Shown: piece after piece, positions 38,701-46,336 of the stretch
How positions within the stretch are numbered: position 1 is the stretch's first letter
Layout of the letters: each line of letters begins with the position of its first letter
Origin: Sphingomonas gei
GTDB lineage: Bacteria > Pseudomonadota > Alphaproteobacteria > Sphingomonadales > Sphingomonadaceae
Direction of reading: 5' to 3'
Assembly (NCBI RefSeq): GCF_004792685.1
Contig: NZ_SRXT01000008.1
Coordinates: 1 to 64,000 of the forward strand
DNA length: 64,000 bases
Program-made: the position numbers and the translations under genes
Notes under the pieces: model-generated
What the model was told of the DNA's origin: nothing
The model's database searches: none
What the model saw: only the letters and a program-made list of their open reading frames with translations

Positions 38701-38822
38701 AGCGGCTGGGCGGGAATGTCGTAGACAACAGGCGCCGCCCGGGTTTGCGCCAGCACGGCGGGCGCCTGGGCCAGGGTGGCGGCCATGGCGGTGGCAAGCA
38801 GGAACGATTTGGACAAACGCAT
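35718..38822 (-). CDS. TonB-dependent receptor with STN domain
   Basis: A 1034-residue receptor: signal peptide (to VLAQ), STN domain at about 32-105 (VYDIPAQPLGEALMRLAKQS), plug (RRPDRNVTETLARLPGVNVM, SIRGLSGEYNVNLINGIDAA) and a barrel ending LLSARLGF. It is convergent with the sigma - FecR - HD-protein operon and is the only STN receptor near it, so it is the probable sensor for that FecR. A short hairpin (GAGGGC/GCCCTC) occupies its leader. Ligand unknown. Confidence 0.9.
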   Translation of the reverse strand: MRLSKSFLLATAMAATLAQAPAVLAQTRAAPVVYDIPAQPLGEALMRLAKQSGRDILFDAGAMRSRVSRPVRGVRDFESALRTLLADTAIGYDLRADGAVVIRPAKSPARRRVAASSRRAPEARSSEAVEGTDLILVEGRRQETPQAREMASNTTVNMLSAEEIARRPDRNVTETLARLPGVNVMFSTVSQAGSQGNGSNYGGLDTAARGEGQFVSIRGLSGEYNVNLINGIDAAQGMPYSREVQLSLLPPIGIDNIVISKTSTADMQGDAIGGTIDFRMPTAFQSPGGHVSLYSDVRYEQRAADYGLKPWGYQGQLAISKTFGADDRFGVYLSGYYSLRHFANSQQTNGQFEYKIVDANKAVPAGVDPADNLQLLGFGMQMTRGETKRYGGVGSIDWNVSDAIHAFARATFARADTEQTIYQIGIQGGRSGFATAVPLGGTSGLARVVSNQQELHYWSQSNPSRDTLGTALLGFDAKIGRLTATPQAYYSWGANDFPNHFEVTFYNRGISPTGDDTDTNYQVFKTGVGIGYRDGYPMPIFTPGILTNVRNIANWRARNRGEVTDGKSNQHKHGFKLDLRYDAGTDWLEAIRFGAKYSDAQRFTSFRDIQTDAAVAAGATLGNSGLVDTTLSSVIPGVYNYALPLISPDRFWAAYSANGGFNVNWSPDDYNGNTVTGREQVASSYMAADLRLGSVEVTAGIRYEHVDVHNRFWISGNQGVDKTVKLSDGTTQSEHYGWSASDSSFDEVLPSLTAAWRPNGRSAYRAAIWTSYTRPPFIQLAGNTSTSVDADGNVSISRGNPNLKPIEALNFDASGNWTTPFGSSLSVAGYYKHLRNFIYNAGAGFSRYDDATGGRVTISQPQNGGSGHVVGMELNLRQNFAMLPGAFGGLALAANATFQHSRVDLKVAALDRDEHMQNAPRQLYNASLIYDKYGFIADLSYHYSSDYIAAYGLWGTSSFGSPMNSSALDQWVHARGQFDLSLAYSVTPQVQLRLAAQNLTNTRVYYDTIGRYSTVVPQNIDAGRSFLLSARLGF

Positions 38823-39069
38823 CTTCAGTTCTTCCCCGGAAAGAGGGCGTGATGCCCTCCCTGAACCGAGACGCAGGCCGGCGACGATTTCCCGGGGACG
38901 GCCGAAATTTTTTTGCGGCGCAGCATATTAGGAAGCGCAGCCAGAGGCGGCATGGCGATCGAGCCCCATCCTCGCGCAGCACGGCAAGCCATGATCCGAT
39001 ATTCGCCGGCCTGGTAAGACGATCGTCCACAAAATTGCCCAATCGAAAAACTGGTGCGCCACAGGCAAG

Positions 39070-39966
39070 CTACGTCTTCTCGCCCAATGACATGGCAAGG
39101 TGATCCACGATCGCGCGGACTTTCGCGGATGGCTTCGGACCGGCTGGGAAAACTGCCCAGACTTCCGCCGGAGGGAGCTGATAGGGTTCGAGCAGCCTGA
39201 CAAGCCGGCCGGAGCGCAACTCGTCCTCGGCCATCAGCGGCGTTGCCAGCGCGATGCCCAATCCGGCTAACGCTGCCGCCGTCACCCCTGCCCCTGAGTT
39301 CGTCCAGAGCCTCGCGGAAACGCGTACGGACGTCACCGTCTTGTTGCGCACGAAGCGCCAACTCTCGCGCCCAAAGGCGCCTTGCTGAATGATGCAATCA
39401 TGGCTGGCCAGTTCACCTGGAGTGGTGGGCGTGCCGTGCTTCAAAAGATACTCCGGCGCTGCAACCACCATTCGCTCGACCACCGCCAGCTTACGCGCTC
39501 CGAAGGTCGAGTCATCAAGTTGACCGACACCAAGGCGGATAGCGACATCGACGCCATCCACGATCAAATTCTGGCGGGCGTCGGTTATTATGATCTCGAC
39601 GCGAAGGTCCGGATTCCGGCCCATGAACGTTGCCAGCGCGGGGATTACGGCGCGCGTGCCGTAGACGACCGGCATAGCGAGCCGGATCACTCCATGCAGC
39701 GAGTCTACTCCCCGTGCGGCCTGTTCGGCCTCCTCCATCTCGGCGAGCAAGTTTCTCGCGCGATCCAAGTACACAGTCCCCGCGTCGGTCAGGGAGACGC
39801 TCCGGGTAGTGCGCAGGAGCAGGGTTATGCCCAGGCGCGTCTCCAGAGAATTGATGATGCGCGAAATGGAGGGCTGAGAGAGTTCCATCTCCCGAGCCGC
39901 ACGCGACAGGCTGCCGCTCTCCGCAACGCGGACGAACACGGCCATCTCCTGCCAACGATCACTCAT
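39070..39966 (-). CDS. LysR-family transcriptional regulator
   Basis: A 298-residue LTTR from MSDRWQEMAVFVRVAESGSL, with the N-terminal winged helix-turn-helix (LSRAAREMELSQPSISRIIN, SLETRLGITLLLRTTRSVSL) and a periplasmic-binding-like effector domain. The longer reading upstream lacks family similarity. It diverges from the peroxiredoxin gene across about 100 bp, the classic LTTR arrangement, so it probably controls the adjoining stress genes. Confidence 0.88.
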   Translation of the reverse strand: MSDRWQEMAVFVRVAESGSLSRAAREMELSQPSISRIINSLETRLGITLLLRTTRSVSLTDAGTVYLDRARNLLAEMEEAEQAARGVDSLHGVIRLAMPVVYGTRAVIPALATFMGRNPDLRVEIIITDARQNLIVDGVDVAIRLGVGQLDDSTFGARKLAVVERMVVAAPEYLLKHGTPTTPGELASHDCIIQQGAFGRESWRFVRNKTVTSVRVSARLWTNSGAGVTAAALAGLGIALATPLMAEDELRSGRLVRLLEPYQLPPAEVWAVFPAGPKPSAKVRAIVDHLAMSLGEKT

Positions 39967-40070
39967 TTGAAATTCGAATATATGTTGTCCGTATTTGAAG
40001 GATACAACGCTCTGCACGGATAACCTAGATCGAGGGTCACGGCAACGGCGCCGCGGCTGGAAGGACGGCT

Positions 40071-40748
40071 ATGAGGCTTCAGGACAAGCTCGACGCAATG
40101 CGCGATGATTTCGAGAACGGACGCTTTCCGCTGGTACCGACCAGCGGTCAGCTCGAGACGATGCAACGCGCGACACACGCGCTGATCGAAAGCGGGCAAG
40201 CCGACCGCGCGCTCAAAGCCGGCGATACCGCGCCGGCGTTCACGCTGAAGGACGCGAGCGGCAGCGATGTTAGCGCGCGGACAATTCTGGAGCGTGGTCC
40301 GCTGGTTGTCACCTTTTACCGGGGCGTCTGGTGCCCCTATTGCAACTACGATCTTCAGGCGCTCGAGGAAGTTCGCCCCGAGATCGAAGCGCGAGGCGCC
40401 AGCCTCGTCGCGATCTCCCCCCAGACGCGGGCGAACAGCCGCAAGTCGCAGCGCGACAACAAGCTGGACTTTCCGATCCTCAGCGACCCCGGCGCGGCGG
40501 TGGCCGCGCAGTTCGGCCTCCGCTTCGCGGTGCCGGACGATCTGATCGAGGTCTATCGGCAGTTCGGCAACGACCTGTCGGCGATCAACGACGATACCGC
40601 GTGGGTGTTGCCGATGCCGGCGCGCTACGTGATCGGGACGGACGGCGTGATCGCTTATGCCGAGGTCAATCCCGACTACACGCGGCGGCCTGATCCGTCG
40701 GAGCTTCTCCCGGTGCTCGACCGCCTGCGTGCCGCCCCTCCGGCCTGA
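40071..40748 (+). CDS. Peroxiredoxin-like thiol peroxidase (AhpC/TSA family)
   Basis: A 225-residue protein with a thioredoxin fold and the peroxidatic motif VTFYRGVWCPYCNYDLQALE, giving Cys88 and Cys91. The N-terminal ~50 residues are a helical extension seen in this peroxiredoxin-like subfamily. It should reduce peroxides with a thiol partner. First gene of the cluster divergent from the LysR regulator. Confidence 0.85.
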   Translation: MRLQDKLDAMRDDFENGRFPLVPTSGQLETMQRATHALIESGQADRALKAGDTAPAFTLKDASGSDVSARTILERGPLVVTFYRGVWCPYCNYDLQALEEVRPEIEARGASLVAISPQTRANSRKSQRDNKLDFPILSDPGAAVAAQFGLRFAVPDDLIEVYRQFGNDLSAINDDTAWVLPMPARYVIGTDGVIAYAEVNPDYTRRPDPSELLPVLDRLRAAPPA

Positions 40749-40833
40749 CCATCTCAATTCCACTCACCGGATCGGCCGCGGCGTTCGACCGAAAGACGCG
40801 GCTGATCCGATCCCGACTGAAAGGACCAATTTT

Positions 40834-41502
40834 ATGTCGATCAAGATCTACGGCGATCCCGGCTCGGGCAGCCTACGTCGCGTGACGGCGGCGGCATCGG
40901 CCATGGGCGTGGATATCGAGCGCGTGAACATCGACCTTTTCCAAGGCGAGAGCCACTCACCCGAATTCCTCGAACTCAACCCGCACGGCCTCTCGCCGGT
41001 GTTGGTGGACGGCGACTTCGTCCTCTACGAATCCGCGGCGATCAACCTCTATCTCGCCGAAAAGGCGGGAAGCGATCTGGCCGGAAGGTCGCCGCGCGAG
41101 CGGTTCGAGATCCTGCAATGGATGTTCTGGTCGGGCGAGCAGTGGCGGGTGTTCGCGACGCTCACCTTCGATGAGGTCCTCGCCAAACGGTTCATCGGCA
41201 AGCCGGCGGACGAGAGCATCGTTCAGTTGGCGGCAGCCAAGCTCCGCGCGGCGGCGGCCGTGCTGGACGCCCACCTGGCGAAGCACGATTATATGGTCGG
41301 CGATCGGCTGACGCTGGCAGACTTCGACATCGCCGGTCCGTTCTCGCAGAACGAGCGCACGAAGATTCCGCTCAACGCGTTCCCCAACCTCGTGGCCTGG
41401 CAGCAGCGGCTGCTGGACACCCTGCCGGGTTGGGCCGCCACAAAGCGTGAGGTCGATGCCCGCATCGACGGCGCGCTCGAAGCGGCCGGAATCCAGCTCT
41501 GA
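40834..41502 (+). CDS. Glutathione S-transferase
   Basis: A 222-residue GST: thioredoxin-like N-domain (MSIKIYGDPGSGSLRRV; NPHGLSPVLVDGDFVLYESA with the cis-Pro and the glutathione-binding Glu-Ser) and an alpha-helical C-domain (GDRLTLADFDIAGPF). It would conjugate electrophiles to glutathione. The ATG follows AAGGA. It lies 85 bp after the peroxiredoxin gene on the same strand. Confidence 0.9.
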   Translation: MSIKIYGDPGSGSLRRVTAAASAMGVDIERVNIDLFQGESHSPEFLELNPHGLSPVLVDGDFVLYESAAINLYLAEKAGSDLAGRSPRERFEILQWMFWSGEQWRVFATLTFDEVLAKRFIGKPADESIVQLAAAKLRAAAAVLDAHLAKHDYMVGDRLTLADFDIAGPFSQNERTKIPLNAFPNLVAWQQRLLDTLPGWAATKREVDARIDGALEAAGIQL

Positions 41503-41557
41503 TGCCCGGCGCCGGCCTCTCGCACAGGCGGCCGGCGCAAACCAGGAAAGGCCGATC

Positions 41558-42370
<813 letters not shown>

Positions 42371-42439
42371 CCGAACGCGCGACCGGGGTCGCCGGACCGG
42401 CCGTCTCAATCTGTGTTCCATCTGATAATCCGAGGTAGA

Positions 42440-43411
42440 ATGGCATTGGTGATCGCTCAGTACGGACAGGGAGGGCCAGAGGTATTGCGGGCCGAGGACC
42501 GCGCATTGCCTTCACCGACGGCAACCCAGGTCGCGCTCGATCAGCAAGCGATCGGGTTCAACTATTTCGACGTCCTGCAGCGCAAGGGGTTGCTGTCCGA
42601 CGACATGCCCGGTCGCGTGATAGGAATCGAAGGGGCGGGCATCGTGACTTCGGTCGGTTCGGAGGTGGAGCACTTCGCGGTCGACGACCGCGTGGGGTAT
42701 CTGCGCTCGCAAGGCGCCTATGCCGAAACACGCGTGATCGACTCCGACATGCTGTTCCACCTGCCCCCGGACGTCAGCTTCGAGATCGCCGCCGCGCTCA
42801 CCGTCAAAGGCTTCATGGCCTGGCTCTGCGTTTACCGCCTGCTCGACGTTCAGCGCGATCAGATCGTCCTCGTCACGACCGCCGCTGGCGGAGTGGGGTC
42901 GCTGACGGCCCGCCTCGCCGCGCATCGCGGCGCGCGCGTGTTCGGCGTGGTGGGCAGTGCGGCCAAGCAAGGCACGGCGCGCGACAGCGGCGCCGTCGAC
43001 GTGGCCGTCGGGCTGGACGACGCGTTCGACATGGTGGCGCATGTCACCGATGGCGCGGGCGTCGATGTGGTGTTCGACGGAATCGGCGCCGACACCGCCG
43101 ACCGTCTGCTCGCCGCAGACGCGGTCCGCTCGGGCGGCACCATCGTGTCGTTCGGCGCGTCCGCCGGTTGGCCAAAAGCCGATCCCGCTGCAGTCGCCCG
43201 GCGCCGCGCCACCGTCCTGACGCCGCAAGCCCTGACCCATCTCAAGAGCGCGGGCGAACTGCGCGAAGCAATGGCCGAGGTGTTCCGCCTCTATCGCAAC
43301 GGCGCCTTCGGCGAGGTTCCGCTGACCCGCTACCCTTTGCGAGAGGCCGCCAGGCTCCACCAGGATGTCGATAGCCGCGTCAGCACGGGGCTCTCGATAC
43401 TGCTGCCCTGA
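42440..43411 (+). CDS. Quinone-oxidoreductase-like MDR protein
   Basis: About 323 residues in the medium-chain dehydrogenase/reductase fold, closest in pattern to NADPH:quinone oxidoreductases (QOR): MALVIAQYGQGGPEVLRAED, GRVIGIEGAGIVTSVGS and LVTTAAGGVGSLTARLAAHR for the nucleotide motif. No zinc-ligand cysteines are apparent, in line with the QOR subgroup. Start chosen at ATG behind CGAGG, 27 bp after a weaker one. Fits the electrophile-detoxification theme of the cluster. Confidence 0.87.
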   Translation: MALVIAQYGQGGPEVLRAEDRALPSPTATQVALDQQAIGFNYFDVLQRKGLLSDDMPGRVIGIEGAGIVTSVGSEVEHFAVDDRVGYLRSQGAYAETRVIDSDMLFHLPPDVSFEIAAALTVKGFMAWLCVYRLLDVQRDQIVLVTTAAGGVGSLTARLAAHRGARVFGVVGSAAKQGTARDSGAVDVAVGLDDAFDMVAHVTDGAGVDVVFDGIGADTADRLLAADAVRSGGTIVSFGASAGWPKADPAAVARRRATVLTPQALTHLKSAGELREAMAEVFRLYRNGAFGEVPLTRYPLREAARLHQDVDSRVSTGLSILLP

Positions 43412-43475
43412 GCGTTCGACGCCGCGCAAGCGGCAATTGCGGACCTGAATGTCGTAGATGAAGAGAGGAAGCGCA

Positions 43476-43634
43476 ATGAGGATCGGAATCGTAGGCAGTG
43501 GTCAGATCGGTGGCACGGTCGGAGGCCCTCATATCGGGCTGATCGCGCTCGCCTCGGCCGCCCGACGCCCGCGTCGTCCGGCGGCCGCAGCAACGCGAAC
43601 CGGGACAACGCCATCAGTGGAGACGCCGCCATGA
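43476..43634 (+). pseudogene. N-terminal remnant of an F420/NADP-type reductase
   Basis: MRIGIVGSGQIGGTVG is the N-terminal Rossmann motif of NADPH:F420-reductase-like (NADP-binding) proteins. After about 16 residues similarity ends and a low-complexity Ala/Arg-rich run leads to a stop overlapping the next ATG. A 52-codon small protein is possible, but a deleted gene is more likely. Confidence 0.45.
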
Positions 43635-44014
43635 CCGACCGCAAGATACTCGTTCCCGACGCAAGTCACCCGATCAGCATCGAAGACTCTCCGTCGACGG
43701 TGACCGTCAAGCAGGGAACGCTCAGCATCGCGAAGACGCAGAACGCCCTGACGCTTTCGGAAGCGTCCTATCCGCCAGTTCAATACATCCCGCGCAGCGA
43801 CGTCGACATGTCGCTGCTGCAGCGGTCGCAGCACACGACCTATTGCCCGTACAAAGGTGTTGCCACTTACTACAGCATACCGGCGCTCGGCGAGGCCGGG
43901 CTGAACAGCGTGTGGACCTACGAGGCACCGTTCGACGCGGTCGGCGCGATCGCGGGCCATCTCGCTTTCTATCCGGACCGCGTGTCGGTCGAGCTCCGTG
44001 AAGGTGTGGGATGA
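43631..44014 (+). CDS. DUF427-family protein
   Basis: A 127-residue DUF427 protein: conserved YCPYKGVATYYSI and VWTYEAPFDAV, GHLAFYPDRVSVE. The family is a small beta-rich domain of unknown function often near redox genes. The ATG overlaps the preceding remnant stop as ATGA. Confidence 0.85.
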   Translation: MTDRKILVPDASHPISIEDSPSTVTVKQGTLSIAKTQNALTLSEASYPPVQYIPRSDVDMSLLQRSQHTTYCPYKGVATYYSIPALGEAGLNSVWTYEAPFDAVGAIAGHLAFYPDRVSVELREGVG

Positions 44015-44447
44015 TGAAGGCCGCAAGCTCCGGTAGTTCCCGTCGAACTGACAAAATGCAAGGGTTGCAGGATCGGCGCGGGTCAAGCAGCGATGCTGGG
44101 CCCGGAAGCCCGCCCGACACGACGATCCGCACCCAGCGCCGCACCTCTTCTCTCGCGCCGGCCGGGCGCAATGGCCATCGGGCCGGGGCCAAAGCAGCTT
44201 GCGAAGCGGGCGTCGCAGCGCCTCGCGGCGACAAGGGAAATTAGCCGTCAATGGGGCCGGCTGCGCGATCGGGCCGACGAGGACGGCGCAGCGCTTGCTT
44301 TGAATGCAAAGGAAGCAGTCACACCTGAATTGCCGCCCCGGCTGGGGGCTGTGCCGCATGGGCGAGCGCTCCGGGCGCGGCCATGAAAAGCATTCCATTG
44401 GCTGCCCGCCGCGGCTAGCGTGCCGAAAACGATCGAGGGAGAAGATC
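44015..44447 (+). other. Gene-free region upstream of the MFS permease
   Basis: No supported gene. It contains the putative LacI operator described separately and, just before the MFS gene, a good ribosome-binding site (GAGGGAGAAG). Confidence 0.5.
44384..44397 (+). promoter_or_regulatory. Putative LacI operator before the MFS gene
   Basis: TGAAAAGCATTCCA differs by one base from the operator-like site before the first receptor (TGAAAAGCATTTCA). It is 50 bp upstream of the MFS start codon. Confidence 0.5.
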
Positions 44448-45695
44448 ATGGCACGTCCGGCGCTCGCCATATCGGCACTGGCCACGAGCTATGCGGTGCT
44501 CGGCTTGCTGATGAATAGCGTCGGCACGGTCATTCTCCAGTCGATACAGCATTATGGCGTGACCAAGCCTGAGGCCGCCACGCTCGAAGCGTGCAAGGAC
44601 CTGTCGGTGGTCGCGGCGTCCTTTCTCTTCGCGGTGCACCTGCCGCGCTTCGGCTTTCGACGCGCGCAGATTTGCGTCATGCTCGTGATCGCAGCGGGCG
44701 CATTGCTGATGTCGGTCGCCAACAGCTTCGTCGCGACTCAGATCTTCTTTGTCCTCACCGGTCTGTGCTTCGGCATCGCGAAAGTGGCGACCTATGCCTC
44801 GATCGGTCTGGTGCGCCCGGATCGCGCGGGTCATGCCAGCCTCACCAGCCTGATCGAAGGCATCTTCATGCTCGGCATCCTTGTCGGGATCTGGATGTTC
44901 GGCTGGTTCATCGGCGCCGACCGGACCGGCCAGGACTGGCTGCATGTCTATCAGGTGATCGCGCTACTCGCCGGGCTGGCTGCCTTGCTCTGGTGGCTCA
45001 CTCCGCTCGATGAGCGAAGCGGGCGCCCGGCCGACGTCGCGGGCCCGGGCTACCGCGACATGCTCGCCCTCGTCATCCTGCCGTCGACCATCGCCTTCCT
45101 GGGGGCGATCTTCCTCTACGTGCTCGTCGAGCAGAGCATCGGGACGTGGTTGCCCACCTTCAACAATCAGGTCCTGCATCTGCCGAGCGCTATGAGCGTC
45201 CAGGCGTCCAGCATCTTCGTCGCCGCGCTGGCTGCCGGCCGCCTCGGCGCGAGCGGGCTGGTGACCCGCCTCGGCTGGCTGCGATTGCTGCTTGCCTGCC
45301 TCGTGGCAATGGCAGCCCTTGTGCTGCTGACGCTGCCGACCACGCACGGCCTGACGCTCCGTCCCGCGGTGACCTGGTTCAGCGCGCCCATCGCCGCCTA
45401 TCTCTTCCCGTTGATCGGCGTGTTCATGGCGCCGATCTATCCAATCGTCTCCTCGGTCGTGCTGAGCGCGTTGCCGCAACAGCGCCACGCTGCCATGGTC
45501 GGGTTGATGGTGATCTTCTCGGCGTTGGGCGGCACGATCGGCTCGATTATCACCGGCCTGGTCTTCGACCGCTTCTCGGGGCAGACCGCGTTCTACCTCG
45601 TGCTGGCGCCGATCGCCTTGATCGGCCTCGCATTGTGGTGGCTCGCGCAAGTCATTGCCCGCACGGAAGGCCGCGATCAGGCCGCGCCGGCATAA
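44448..45695 (+). CDS. MFS sugar transporter
   Basis: A 415-residue major facilitator with about 12 helices: first helices SALATSYAVLGLLMNSVGTV, the loop-2/3 signature around RFGFRRAQICV, and a C-terminal bundle ending APIALIGLALWWL. It should carry a sugar or sugar phosphate across the inner membrane, downstream of the TonB receptors. Its 3' end overlaps that of the beta-phosphoglucomutase gene on the other strand by 19 bp. A LacI-like operator precedes it, placing it in the local regulon. Confidence 0.85.
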   Translation: MARPALAISALATSYAVLGLLMNSVGTVILQSIQHYGVTKPEAATLEACKDLSVVAASFLFAVHLPRFGFRRAQICVMLVIAAGALLMSVANSFVATQIFFVLTGLCFGIAKVATYASIGLVRPDRAGHASLTSLIEGIFMLGILVGIWMFGWFIGADRTGQDWLHVYQVIALLAGLAALLWWLTPLDERSGRPADVAGPGYRDMLALVILPSTIAFLGAIFLYVLVEQSIGTWLPTFNNQVLHLPSAMSVQASSIFVAALAAGRLGASGLVTRLGWLRLLLACLVAMAALVLLTLPTTHGLTLRPAVTWFSAPIAAYLFPLIGVFMAPIYPIVSSVVLSALPQQRHAAMVGLMVIFSALGGTIGSIITGLVFDRFSGQTAFYLVLAPIALIGLALWWLAQVIARTEGRDQAAPA

Positions 45696-46336
45696 TCGGC
45701 GAGCCGAAAGTCGGCGATCGAGGGTATCAGCCGGTCCGCATCGGGCAGCGACCCCGGCGGCCCGATCCCGAGCGCTGCCATGTCGGCAGCGTGAATTGCA
45801 GTGACGCCCGCAGCCGAATCCTCGATCCCGAGCATCGCGGGGGGAGCCACGCCGACGGCGGCGGCCGCCGCCAGGAAGATGTCGGGCGCCGGCTTGCCAT
45901 TGGCGACGGCCGCCGGGTCGACTACGATGTCGAACATCGCTTCGATGCCGAGCTTGCGCAACAGCAATGGCGCGTTGCGGCTTGCCGAAGCGAGCGTCAC
46001 CGCCAGGCCGGCCGCGCGGCACGACTCCAGCGCTTCGCGCGCTCCGGGGAAAAGGTCCGAAGGGCCGAAACTATCGATCTCCTCAAGATACCATCGGTTC
46101 TTTCCCGCGGCGAGCGCGCCGCGGCGCTCGGCGTCGAAGCCGGGCCGATCGCCGAGGATCAGGGCGAGGCTGCCCATGCGGTCCACGCCCTTGAGCGCCT
46201 CGTTCGCCGCCTCGTCGAACGGTATGCCCAGACTGTCCGCGAGCCGTTTCCACGCGCGAAAATGCGCGCGCGCGGTGTCGGTCAGCACCCCGTCGAGATC
46301 GAAGGCCACGCCGCCGAGCGGGCGCGGAAAGGTCAT
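45677..46336 (-). CDS. pgmB: Beta-phosphoglucomutase
   Basis: A 219-residue HAD-fold enzyme: GGVAFDLDGVLTDTARAHF holds the nucleophile Asp13 and the acid/base Asp15; the cap has LKGVDRMGSL; later motifs are TLASASRNAP, NGKPAPDIF and GIEDSAAGV. It converts beta-glucose 1-phosphate, the product of GH65 phosphorylases, to glucose 6-phosphate. Its ATG overlaps the GH65 stop as ATGA, giving strong coupling and supporting the assignment. Confidence 0.93.
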   Translation of the reverse strand: MTFPRPLGGVAFDLDGVLTDTARAHFRAWKRLADSLGIPFDEAANEALKGVDRMGSLALILGDRPGFDAERRGALAAGKNRWYLEEIDSFGPSDLFPGAREALESCRAAGLAVTLASASRNAPLLLRKLGIEAMFDIVVDPAAVANGKPAPDIFLAAAAAVGVAPPAMLGIEDSAAGVTAIHAADMAALGIGPPGSLPDADRLIPSIADFRLADYAGAA

